Of a stretch of 41,142 bases of DNA, positions 1 through 7,948 are shown piece by piece; positions within the stretch are counted from its first letter, which is position 1; each line of letters opens with the position of its first letter. This stretch comes from Planctomycetota bacterium (lineage in GTDB: Bacteria; Planctomycetota; Planctomycetia; Gemmatales; Gemmataceae), in assembly GCA_021413735.1 (NCBI GenBank), contig JAIOPV010000204.1, positions 1 to 41,142 on the forward strand, written 5' to 3'. The notes beneath the pieces are model-generated. The model was not told the origin of the DNA. It was given only the letters and a program-made list of their open reading frames with translations, and did not search any database. A program made the position numbers and the translations under genes.

Positions 1-2
1 GG

Positions 3-1358
3 GCCACGACTGACGAGATCAAGCGGTTCGTCACACTCTACGAGAAGTGCGTGGGCACTGGCGACCGACCCGGCGCGGCGAAGACCATGCTCCAGGCCGT
101 GCTGCTCAAGACAGACGCCCTGTACCGCTCCGAAATGGGGCGGTCGGTTGCGGATGGGACCGGCCGCCGTATGCTCGCACCGGAGGAACTGGCCGTCGCG
201 ATCAGTCTCGCTCTGGGCCACCGCCGCGATTCCGCGCTGATGACTGCGGCGGCCAAGGGCGAACTCACGACTCGCGAACAGGTGTCGGCTCACGTTCGTC
301 GCATCCTTGCCGACTCGAAAGCGGACACCTCACGTCTCCTGGGTTTCTTCCACGAATACTTCGAGTACGGGAACGCGGAGGCCGTGTTCAAGGACAAGCC
401 GAAGACGTTCGTTCACCAGCCCCGGCAACTGGTGTTGGACACCGACCGGCTCATCCTGCACATCCTCGCGACCGACAAGGACGTGTTCCGCGAACTGCTC
501 ACGACACCGAAGTCGTTCGTCAACTACTCGACCGCGAAGAACAAGCAGAAGGGTGGCATCGAGGAACCGAAGCCGGGTGTGGTGCTGAACCCGATCAACA
601 ACAAGGGGCAGACCGGGGTGGAATCGGTGTACGGTGTCGAGAAATGGGAGCCGCAGCAGCCGGTCACGCTGCCCGAGAACACCCGCCTTGGGGTTCTCAT
701 GCAGCCGAGTTGGCTCATCGCGTGGAGTACGAACTTCGACAACGACCCGGTCCGCCGCGGACGCTGGGTTCGCGAGCGGTTGCTGGGCGGGAACGTCCCC
801 GATCTTCCCATCGGTGTCGCTGCACAGGTGCCGGACGATCAGCATCGGACCTTCCGCGACCGCCTCACCGTGACCCGTGAGGCGAAGTGCTGGAAGTGCC
901 ACCAGAAGATGGACGAGTTGGGGCTGCCGTTCGAGCAGTTCGACCACTTCGGCCGATTCCGGACCGCCGAACCAGTGCTCGATCCAGACGCCACGGCGAA
1001 GAACGTGGACAAGAAGGGTAAGTCGCTCGGCTCGGTGTATCGCGACGCCCCGCTCGTGACGACAGGCATGATCGCCGACAGTGGCGCACTAAAGCTCGAC
1101 GGGCCAGTGATGGATCCCCGCGAGATGGTGAAGAAGATCGCCAACTCGGACCACGCCCGCCAGGTGTTCGTCCGCCACGCGTTCCGCTACTACCTTGGCC
1201 GCAACGAAACGCTCGCAGACGCGAAGACGCTCCAGGACGCCGACCGGGAGTATGTCGCGAGCGGCGGCAGCTTCAAGGCGCTGGTCGTCTCGCTGCTGAC
1301 GTCCGACTCCTTCCTCTACCGCTCCGCCCCGAACCCCACTGCGGGAGATACCAAGTGA
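3..1358 (+). CDS. DUF1592/DUF1588/DUF1585 cytochrome-like protein, 5' end outside window
   Basis: The reading frame is open from base 3, so the N-terminus lies upstream; about 451 residues are visible. It starts inside the DUF1595/DUF1592 (PSD5/PSD4) region, recognisable from the text around ELAVAISLALG and the LLGFFHEYFEYG stretch. The DUF1588 (PSCyt3) domain follows, with RRGRWVRERLLGG and a CWKCH haem-type motif at bases 888-902, then FEQFDHFGRFR. The C-terminal DUF1585 (PSD2) has FVRHAFRYYLGRNE and ends SFLYR. Family members are exported planctomycete proteins, presumed c-type cytochromes of unknown reaction. The same order of domains is found in the protein at 24751-26940, a clear paralogue. 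The stop codon overlaps the GTG start of the next gene, implying translational coupling with the DUF1552 protein. Family assignment is firm; function is not known. Confidence 0.9.
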   Translation, partial: ATTDEIKRFVTLYEKCVGTGDRPGAAKTMLQAVLLKTDALYRSEMGRSVADGTGRRMLAPEELAVAISLALGHRRDSALMTAAAKGELTTREQVSAHVRRILADSKADTSRLLGFFHEYFEYGNAEAVFKDKPKTFVHQPRQLVLDTDRLILHILATDKDVFRELLTTPKSFVNYSTAKNKQKGGIEEPKPGVVLNPINNKGQTGVESVYGVEKWEPQQPVTLPENTRLGVLMQPSWLIAWSTNFDNDPVRRGRWVRERLLGGNVPDLPIGVAAQVPDDQHRTFRDRLTVTREAKCWKCHQKMDELGLPFEQFDHFGRFRTAEPVLDPDATAKNVDKKGKSLGSVYRDAPLVTTGMIADSGALKLDGPVMDPREMVKKIANSDHARQVFVRHAFRYYLGRNETLADAKTLQDADREYVASGGSFKALVVSLLTSDSFLYRSAPNPTAGDTK

Positions 1359-2734
1359 ACACCGAAACCACACGCCGCGAGATACTGAAACTCACCGGGT
1401 ACGGGGCGTCGGCCTCTTTGCTCACGCCGATGCTCGGCCAGTTGGCAGCCCACGCCGCCGGGGACGCAAAGTCCGCCAACCGCAAGAAGGTCGTGTTCGT
1501 GCTCCAGTGCAACGGGATGAACCCGGCGCATCTCATGCCGTCTGGACTTGAGCGGCCCAAGAACGGGCGGCCGACCAACGAGAAACTCGAAGAGGAGTCG
1601 CTTAAAGATCGCACTCTGCACGCCGCGCTCGAGCCGCTGACGCCGTACAAGGATCGGCTGGCCCTGGTCCAAGGGCTATCCGGCCGCATTGCTCTGTCCG
1701 ACCACTCGGCCAACCACGGCGCGCTCGGCTGCTACCCGGCGAACAAGGGGCCGATGGCCCAGACCATCGACTGCGCCCTCGGCGAAGCCAATCCCGGCAT
1801 CTTCCCGTACGTCGCACTGGGCATGGCGGAGAAACCCGACCAGACGCTGAACTACCAACTCTCCGCGGCCGGCCCGGGGAAGGCCAATCCGGTGCAGTGC
1901 AACCCGGAACTGGCGTTCAAAGCGCTGTTCGGCAGCGTGGCCGGCGGCAACAACCGGGCCGCGTTCGACCGCCGCACCAACCTCCTCGACTTCATGGCCG
2001 AGGACGTCAAACGCACCCGCGGACAACTCGCCGGTGAGGAGCGACAGAAGTTCGACCAATACCTGGAAGCGTTCGAGAACCTCCGCGACCGTCAGGCCAA
2101 GATCGACGCGATCTCCGACGACCTCAAGAAGCACGCTCCGAAGCTCGACGCAAAGTTCGCCAAGCCAACCGAGACAAACCGGCTGGAGGCGCAGTTCGAG
2201 ATCGCCGCGGCGAGCCTCATCACTGGGCTGACGAACACCGTGCTGCTCACGAGTGGCGGGGGCGGGCAGCATTTTCCGCCGTTCCCCGAACTCGGCATCC
2301 CGGTTGGCGGGCACCACTACGGGCACGGTGGCGGAGTTCCGGGCAAGACCTACGAGGATTGCTTCATCGCCGTGCGCCAGTATCACTGCAAGCTGATCGC
2401 GAACCTCGCGAAGACGTTGGAGTGTGTGAAGGAAGGCGACGGGACGATGCTCGACAACACCGTCATCGTGTACCTCTCTGACTCCGGCGACGGCCACCAT
2501 CCGCAGTTGCGCGAGTGGCCGGTGGTTCTGCTCGGTGACCTCGCCGGCAAGCTCAAGACCCGGGGTCGCTACTTGCAGTTCCCGGGTTACGAGACGAAGG
2601 CGCACCGCACAATGGCCAACCTGTACTGCACCCTCCTCCATGCGGTCGGCAAGCCGACCGACAAATTCGGCGTGGCCGACCCCGGTCTCAAGGACGTGAA
2701 CCAATCGGGGGTGGTCGCGGCATTGCTGAGTTGA
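1355..2734 (+). CDS. DUF1552 domain-containing exported protein
   Basis: A 459-residue protein starting at a GTG that overlaps the previous stop (GTGA). The N-terminus contains TTRREILKLTG followed by a short hydrophobic stretch and an AHAAG-type end, resembling a twin-arginine export signal. The body shows DUF1552 hallmarks: VVFVLQCNGMNPAHL near residue 48, a VQGLSGR segment, the NPGIFPYVALG stretch, LDFMAEDVKRTR, and DNTVIVYLSDSGDGHH near residue 367. DUF1552 belongs, as far as I recall, to the alkaline-phosphatase-like fold group; no substrate is established. Glycine- and histidine-rich text (GGGGQHFPPF, GGHHYGHGGG) at about residues 304-330 could bind metal. It pairs with the cytochrome-like protein just upstream, a pairing repeated twice more in this window. 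Closest relative here is 26979-28376. Confidence 0.92.
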   Translation: MNTETTRREILKLTGYGASASLLTPMLGQLAAHAAGDAKSANRKKVVFVLQCNGMNPAHLMPSGLERPKNGRPTNEKLEEESLKDRTLHAALEPLTPYKDRLALVQGLSGRIALSDHSANHGALGCYPANKGPMAQTIDCALGEANPGIFPYVALGMAEKPDQTLNYQLSAAGPGKANPVQCNPELAFKALFGSVAGGNNRAAFDRRTNLLDFMAEDVKRTRGQLAGEERQKFDQYLEAFENLRDRQAKIDAISDDLKKHAPKLDAKFAKPTETNRLEAQFEIAAASLITGLTNTVLLTSGGGGQHFPPFPELGIPVGGHHYGHGGGVPGKTYEDCFIAVRQYHCKLIANLAKTLECVKEGDGTMLDNTVIVYLSDSGDGHHPQLREWPVVLLGDLAGKLKTRGRYLQFPGYETKAHRTMANLYCTLLHAVGKPTDKFGVADPGLKDVNQSGVVAALLS

Positions 2735-2739
2735 GCTGA

Positions 2740-2768
2740 GGCGCCGCGCGAGACGACCGCGCGGCGCC
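2740..2768. terminator. Perfect 11-bp hairpin between convergent genes
   Basis: GGCGCCGCGCG at 2740-2750 pairs exactly with CGCGCGGCGCC at 2758-2768 around a 7-base loop. It sits in the 45-base gap between the DUF1552 stop and the convergent minus-strand gene, as expected of a bidirectional terminator. No T-run follows on either side, so classical intrinsic termination is uncertain. Confidence 0.6.
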
Positions 2769-2779
2769 CTCCGACCGAT

Positions 2780-3649
2780 TCAATTCCCGCCCAGCACGGT
2801 CTTCCCAGCCACCCGCACTGGGTCGAGGCTGGGAACGTAATTTTTCATCGCGTCGCCGCGCTTCACAAGTTCCCCAACGAATGGTTGCACCGGAACCTTT
2901 TCCTTCTCGGTTGGTTTCTTGTCGATGAATGCGCCATCGGTCAATGACACCCACACCGGGCGGCGGTAGTTGACCACGTCCGCGCCCAAATCCTTGACCT
3001 TGTGAATCGCGTCGCTGTTCGGACCGACGGTGAACTCCAACACGCTGTAGTCCGGCGAGACGCGAAAGTAGCGGTAGCCACATCGCGGCGGTTCCCCGTT
3101 CTTCATCACATCCGGGTACTCGCTGAGCCAGTACAGATTTCCCTGCACCCAGTTCACGTACACCCACTCGTTCGCCTTCAGGATGTCGTTCATTGACACC
3201 CGCTTCACCACCTCTCCGGTCTTCTTGTAGATCACGAGGCGGTCGGCGAAGCCAGCGTAGTTCTTGAACTCATTGGGCGGGTTCTGGTTGACCTGCTTCT
3301 CCTGTCCTCCGGGTGGCTTGCTCCCGCCGACGGCCCAGCTTGCCGTCTGGAAGACCGCGAACGTTTCGCCGCCGGGTGGGACAAAAATGTGCGTATACGT
3401 GACCTTGAAGTGCTCAAGCCCGTAGGGCAGACCAACCAGCCACCCGGTGTGCGTCGTGCCGGTCTTGTTGTCTTTCCAGGTGAACTCCCAGCCATCCTTG
3501 CCGTCTGGTTGTTTCTTCGACTCGGCGGTGACGACGTATCGACCGTCGGCCGACTGGCAGCCGTCGACATACCCGGGGCGAGTATGTCCAGCGAGCGCAA
3601 GGGTAGGAAACGCGAGAAACGCAATGATGAGCAGTGAGATTCGGGACAT
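2780..3649 (-). CDS. Exported protein of unknown function
   Basis: A 289-residue protein with a clear Sec signal peptide: MSRI, then a hydrophobic core LLIIAFLAFPTLALAG, with cleavage probably after residue 20. The mature part starts with the sequence GHTRPGYVDG and has several short aromatic, charged segments (GWEFTWKDNKTG, TAESKKQPDGKDG, VYVNWVQGNLYWLSEYPDV) that suggest an all-beta fold, perhaps propeller-like, but I do not recognise a named family. It is the last gene of the minus-strand unit that also holds ThuA, DUF1501, DUF1549/DUF1553 and a heparinase-like protein; the gap to the ThuA gene is 48 bases. An envelope or extracellular role in the same pathway is inferred from the signal peptide and context only. 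Confidence 0.8.
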   Translation of the reverse strand: MSRISLLIIAFLAFPTLALAGHTRPGYVDGCQSADGRYVVTAESKKQPDGKDGWEFTWKDNKTGTTHTGWLVGLPYGLEHFKVTYTHIFVPPGGETFAVFQTASWAVGGSKPPGGQEKQVNQNPPNEFKNYAGFADRLVIYKKTGEVVKRVSMNDILKANEWVYVNWVQGNLYWLSEYPDVMKNGEPPRCGYRYFRVSPDYSVLEFTVGPNSDAIHKVKDLGADVVNYRRPVWVSLTDGAFIDKKPTEKEKVPVQPFVGELVKRGDAMKNYVPSLDPVRVAGKTVLGGN

Positions 3650-3697
3650 GACACTGGCCTCAGGGTGAAGGCGTTTGCGAGACTTGGCGACGCGGAG

Positions 3698-4588
3698 TTA
3701 CTTCTTTTCGGCGGGAAACTGGCTCGTTTTGTCTGCGGTGGGAAAGTTTTCAGGGACTGCGAGCGTGACCTTGCCGGTTGCAGCCCACTCGGTGCCTCTC
3801 CACATCGTGGTGGCGAACCCGATGCAGCTCATCGCGAAGACGTCGTGACCCATCGGCGTGTGGACGACCCGTCCCTTCCCGTAGTCGACCGTCCACACGA
3901 TCGGCTCGTTCGTCTTGGTCGCCGGGCAGTACGCGGTCGCCAGCACCTTCATCCCCTCGGCCGGGCCTCGCAGGTTGTGCATGAGCTGGTCCTTCGCATG
4001 CATCCACTCCTTCGGCATACCCTTCGTAATGGGGTGGTTTGAATCGCGCACGACGACCGCGTACGGGTGGTTCGTCTCGCCCGTTCCCTTGCCCTCGCCC
4101 TTGGGGACGCGGACCTCCTTCCCGTCGTCGTCGAGGTAGACACGCTCGCCAAATTTACTGTCACGCCACCCGAGGCCGATCATCTTGTTGAACTCGGGCC
4201 AACTCCCGAAGCAGTTGTTCGCGGCATGGAAGAGCACGAAGCCGAGTTTCCCCTCGCGGACGCGGGCCTCGAAGTCCTTCTGAAACTCCGCCGGCCACGC
4301 GGCACCGTTGTAATTGCTCACAACCACGTCGTACTTGCTTAAGTCTGGCGGGAACGCGACTGCGCCCTCTGGGGCCTTTTCGCCAGGCTTCACGTTCGAC
4401 GACACATCCACCGTAAATCGGCCGCTCTGCTCAAGGACCTTCCTGAGATACGGCGTGGTCTGCTTCCAGTTGTGGTTGTGCTGACCGTCGATGATGAGCA
4501 CCCTGATCTTCGCGTCGTCGGCCGCGGCCGGCGATGCCAGGCACGCAGTGACCGCCGCCGCGACAATGAGTTTGCTGAACCGTCGCAT
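3698..4588 (-). CDS. ThuA domain-containing exported protein
   Basis: A 296-residue protein; the ATG at 4588 is chosen because it begins a signal peptide (MRRFSKLIVAAAVTACL, then ASPAAAD, cleavage near residue 22) and is preceded by AAGGGGA. The mature protein opens with IRVLIIDGQHNHNW, the first strand and loop of the ThuA (trehalose-utilisation-like, class I glutamine-amidotransferase-fold) domain, and continues with YDVVVSNYNGAAW, GFVLFHAANNCF, NHPITKGMP and GRVVHTPMGHDV. These are ThuA hallmarks over the whole length. In planctomycetes such proteins are common near sugar-degradation genes, and their reaction is not settled. Only 14 bases separate it from the upstream DUF1501 gene, so it is co-transcribed. 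A longer open frame upstream lacks any signal and is rejected. Confidence 0.9.
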   Translation of the reverse strand: MRRFSKLIVAAAVTACLASPAAADDAKIRVLIIDGQHNHNWKQTTPYLRKVLEQSGRFTVDVSSNVKPGEKAPEGAVAFPPDLSKYDVVVSNYNGAAWPAEFQKDFEARVREGKLGFVLFHAANNCFGSWPEFNKMIGLGWRDSKFGERVYLDDDGKEVRVPKGEGKGTGETNHPYAVVVRDSNHPITKGMPKEWMHAKDQLMHNLRGPAEGMKVLATAYCPATKTNEPIVWTVDYGKGRVVHTPMGHDVFAMSCIGFATTMWRGTEWAATGKVTLAVPENFPTADKTSQFPAEKK

Positions 4589-4602
4589 GTTGTTCCCCTT
4601 GG

Positions 4603-5898
4603 TCAGAACGCTTCCTTCACCGGTTCGGCCTTGGTGCCCAGGAAGGTCATCGGACGCCCTTCCTTCGACATGTATTCCTTGTGGCAGTCGATCTTCAGAG
4701 CGTGGCAGATCGTTGCGAGGAAATCCTGAGCGTTCACCGGGTGGTCGATCACCTCGCCGCCCTTCGCATCGACCTTGCCGATCACCGTTCCGCCACGGAC
4801 GCCGCACCCGGCCATCCATGTCGTCCAGGCTTTCGCGTAGTGTCCTGCCCCAAGCGTCTGGTTGTACCCACTGTCGGCCAGTTGCGGGGTTCGCCCGAAC
4901 TCGCTCATGAACACGATCAGGGTGCTGTCGAACAGGCCCCGGATCTTGAGGTCGTCGATCAGCAGCGAGATGGTCGGGTCGAGGTACTCCGCCCGACGCT
5001 TGATGTTCTTCGCCGCCCCGCCGTGGTCGTCCCACCCGTCGAGCGTGACCTCGATGAACGGCACGCCAACCTCGACCAATCGCCGCGCGAGGAGCAGCGA
5101 CTTACCGAACTGCGTCTTCCCGTAGGCGTCTCGGGTACGGAGCGGTTCGGCGTCGAGGTCGAACGCCTTCATCTTGTCGGAGTGTAGGAGTTGCAGCGCC
5201 TTCTTGTAGTTGGCGAGGTGCGTGCTGCCAGCGGCCGATGGTCGGGCCGCCTGGGCGTGGCCCTCGAACTCGGCGAGGAGTTTCGCCGTCTCATCGAACT
5301 CGTTGGTCCCGATGGCGGTCTTGAGGTTCTCAATCCCCTTCGCCGGGTCGTTGACCGGGACCGGCGCGAACTTCGGGCCGAGGTAGGCAGGCACGCTCCG
5401 GTGGAGCGGCCCGCTGCCGAGGCCGTCGGAGCCGGCGTAGACGCTGACGAAGTTCGGCAGTTCCGCGTCCAGCAGGCCAACTTCGCAGGCAGCGACGTTC
5501 CCGACCGACGGGTAAGCGACCGTTCCGTTCGGGTTGTAGCCCGTGTGCATCAGAATACGGGCACGCTCGTGGACGCTGTTACCGGTGCTCATGCCACGGA
5601 TGAGGCAGATGTCCTTCATCCGTGCCCCGAGCTTCGGGAAATACTCGCAGAACTTCACGCCAGCCACGGCAGTGTCGATCTGGGAGTTCTCTGCCTTGGA
5701 CTCGGGGACTGTGAACGTGTGGTGCTGGCTCACCCCGCCCTGCATGTGCAGCATGATGCACGCTCGGGGCCGCCCGACCTTACCCTCGGCCGCGTAAGCG
5801 GCGCGGGGCAGGAGCCAACCGGACGGCGACACTCCAATCACGCCGGCTGCCGTCAGCTTCATGAAGTCACGCCGAAATACGGCCTGTTGAAAAGCCAT
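4603..5898 (-). CDS. DUF1501 domain-containing exported protein
   Basis: A 431-residue DUF1501 protein. The N-terminus FRRDFMKLTAAGVIG followed by a hydrophobic stretch and RAAYAAEG is a twin-arginine-like export signal. Family landmarks in order are IMLHMQGGVSQHHTF near residue 46, ICLIRGMSTG, GKSLLLARRLVEVGVPFIEV near residue 263, WDDHGG, LIVFMSEFGRTPQ near residue 326, GAGHYAKAWTTWMAGCGV and a C-terminal HPVNAQDFLATICHAL. DUF1501 proteins have an alkaline-phosphatase/sulfatase-like fold; their activity is unproven. The usual GRDHW motif after EFGRTP is replaced by GAGHY. It follows its usual partner, DUF1549/DUF1553, by 36 bases, in the minus-strand unit that begins with the heparinase-like gene. 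Confidence 0.93.
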   Translation of the reverse strand: MAFQQAVFRRDFMKLTAAGVIGVSPSGWLLPRAAYAAEGKVGRPRACIMLHMQGGVSQHHTFTVPESKAENSQIDTAVAGVKFCEYFPKLGARMKDICLIRGMSTGNSVHERARILMHTGYNPNGTVAYPSVGNVAACEVGLLDAELPNFVSVYAGSDGLGSGPLHRSVPAYLGPKFAPVPVNDPAKGIENLKTAIGTNEFDETAKLLAEFEGHAQAARPSAAGSTHLANYKKALQLLHSDKMKAFDLDAEPLRTRDAYGKTQFGKSLLLARRLVEVGVPFIEVTLDGWDDHGGAAKNIKRRAEYLDPTISLLIDDLKIRGLFDSTLIVFMSEFGRTPQLADSGYNQTLGAGHYAKAWTTWMAGCGVRGGTVIGKVDAKGGEVIDHPVNAQDFLATICHALKIDCHKEYMSKEGRPMTFLGTKAEPVKEAF

Positions 5899-5934
5899 CG
5901 GAACACTCCAGAGTCGGGAGTCTCACGGGTCAGT

Positions 5935-7878
5935 TCAGTTCACCACCATGAACTCGCTGCTGTTGACCAACACCCACACGATGCGGGCGTAGCCGTCGCG
6001 CGTGGTCTTCTGCTTCTCGACGAAGGCAACGAACTTCACCCGCTCGGCAGGCGTCGGCTTGCGGGACAGCACCGCGAGGAAGAGTTCATCAACGGCTTCG
6101 GTCGGTGACTTCGCGGTCATCGTGACACGGTCCGCCACCTTCCCACCGTTGTTGAAGTTCGGGTCGTTCATCAGCTTCAGCGCGTGTGGCACGCCGAGTT
6201 TCAACTCGGTCGACTCGTCGGCCTCGCCCGGCCCTCGGAAGAACGAGACGAACACGCTCCGCGGGCTGGGTGGCGGCGGCGCCTTCGGGTTCGGCTTCTT
6301 TTTCGGGTCGACTGGCGGCGCAATCTCCGGTACTTCCAGAGCGACGCACAGCGCGTCGTACAGTTGCTCGGGGGTGAGGACCTTCGGTGCCATCCTCGCG
6401 AACAGGGCGTCCGCCTCCGGTTTCTCGTTACCCGGTGCCACCTTGCTTGTTCGCTGGTATGCGTCGCTGAGGGTGATGCAACGCACGAGGTGGCGGACGT
6501 CGAAGCCGGACACGACGAACTCGTCGGCCAACTCGTCGAGCAGCGCCGGGTGCGAGGGGGAGTTGTGATCGCCGAAGTCATTCAGCGGGTTGACGAACCC
6601 GCGGCCGAAGAAGTGTGCCCAAAAGCGGTTGACCGCGGCACGGGCGAACATGCGGTTCTCCTTCGCGGTCAACCATTCCGCGAACGGCGGGCGGTGGCTC
6701 TTGGCAGGGTCTGCAGTCAACTTCGCCCCATCGAGAAGTCCGGCCGGCACCTTCTTGCCACCGTTGCGGGCTTCACCGTCGTTGGGGATGTTGATGCTGA
6801 TCTCTTTCGGCGGCGTGGGTGGCTTTTTCCCGGGTTTTGGTTCTTCGAGGTGTCGCTCCTTCACGCCCGGTGTGTTTTTGTTCTCCACCGTCTCCATCCG
6901 CGCGGCTTGACCGAAGAACGCGGCGAGATTCCAGAAGTCGGTCTGCTTCCACGCGCCGAACGGATGGTCGTGGCACTCGGCGCACTGGAGTTGCACGCCC
7001 AGATACACCTGCCCGATGTTCCCCGCGAGGATCTTCGGGGCGAACTGCGAGTTCATGTCGCCGTTGTAATAGAAGAACAATCCCTGCGGCGCGTCGCTGA
7101 GAGGCCCGGTGGCGGTGAGGATGTCCCGCGTCAGTGCGGCCCACCCGCGCCCCTCGTTGAGTTGCTTCGCGAACCACTCCTTGAACGGCTCCGGTTGCAT
7201 CGGCCGCTGGTTGACCGTGGTCAGGTAGAACACGTTCACCCACCGTTCACCGAAGTGCTTGCCGTAGTCCTCGGACGCCAAGAGGGAATCGATCAGCTTC
7301 GCTCGCTTGTCAGCGTCTGTCGAATCGAGGAAGCCCGCGGCTTGCTGAGCCGTCGGTGGCTTGCCGACGATGTCGATGTACACACGACGGAGGAACTCGC
7401 CGTCGTCGGCTTTCAGCGAGGCGGGAACCTTCGTGGCCGCCAGTTTGGAAGCGATCTCGCGGTCGATGAACTTCGCGACCTCCGCGGGCTTCTTGGCCGC
7501 GCGTGCTGGAGCCGTTCCGGTTTTCTTCTCGATCCCCTTCGCTCCGAGTGCGATCCACTCCCGGATGAGCTTCTTATTCGCGTCCGAAACCTTGTTGTCG
7601 GTCTTCGGCATCTCGTCTTTCACGAGCTTCTGCCAGAGGAGGCTCTCGTACGGCTTGCCGGGCACAACGACCGAGCCGCTCTTGCCGCCCTTGAGCACAC
7701 TCGGCAAGGTGCGCAAGTCGAGGCCGTTCTTCTGGTGAACACCGCCGTGGCACTGAAGGCAGTGTGTGTTCAGCACCGGCAGCACGTCGCCTTCAAATGT
7801 CGGCACCTTCGGTGTGTCGGCCGTGGTGAGGCTGGGTGCGAGCAGAATCGCGATCAAACTGAGCAGACTGCGTGTCAT
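5935..7878 (-). CDS. PSCyt1-DUF1549-DUF1553 cytochrome-like protein
   Basis: A 647-residue protein; the ATG at 7878 is preferred because it starts directly with a signal peptide (MTRSLLSLIAILLAPSLTTA), whereas an ATG nine codons upstream would add a charged leader. The N-terminal PSCyt1 domain has THCLQCHGG (haem C40-C43-H44) followed by the KGGKSGSVVVPGKP stretch. DUF1549 (PSCyt2) starts near residue 137 with FIDREIASKL, includes LRRVYIDIVGKPPT, and contains a second haem-type motif CAECHDHPFG at about residue 299. DUF1553 (PSD1) starts near residue 393 with ENRMFARAAVNRFWAH and ends SSEFMVVN. A proline-rich linker PPVDPKKKPNPKAPPPPSP interrupts the C-terminal domain. The protein is presumably exported and haem-loaded, and is partnered with the following DUF1501. 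Confidence 0.92.
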   Translation of the reverse strand: MTRSLLSLIAILLAPSLTTADTPKVPTFEGDVLPVLNTHCLQCHGGVHQKNGLDLRTLPSVLKGGKSGSVVVPGKPYESLLWQKLVKDEMPKTDNKVSDANKKLIREWIALGAKGIEKKTGTAPARAAKKPAEVAKFIDREIASKLAATKVPASLKADDGEFLRRVYIDIVGKPPTAQQAAGFLDSTDADKRAKLIDSLLASEDYGKHFGERWVNVFYLTTVNQRPMQPEPFKEWFAKQLNEGRGWAALTRDILTATGPLSDAPQGLFFYYNGDMNSQFAPKILAGNIGQVYLGVQLQCAECHDHPFGAWKQTDFWNLAAFFGQAARMETVENKNTPGVKERHLEEPKPGKKPPTPPKEISINIPNDGEARNGGKKVPAGLLDGAKLTADPAKSHRPPFAEWLTAKENRMFARAAVNRFWAHFFGRGFVNPLNDFGDHNSPSHPALLDELADEFVVSGFDVRHLVRCITLSDAYQRTSKVAPGNEKPEADALFARMAPKVLTPEQLYDALCVALEVPEIAPPVDPKKKPNPKAPPPPSPRSVFVSFFRGPGEADESTELKLGVPHALKLMNDPNFNNGGKVADRVTMTAKSPTEAVDELFLAVLSRKPTPAERVKFVAFVEKQKTTRDGYARIVWVLVNSSEFMVVN

Positions 7879-7948
7879 GGGACTGAGGCTCCGCGGGCAG
7901 GTCACAAGCTGAACCCCGGCCGCGGCAGGCGCAGACCGAGGAGTCGAT

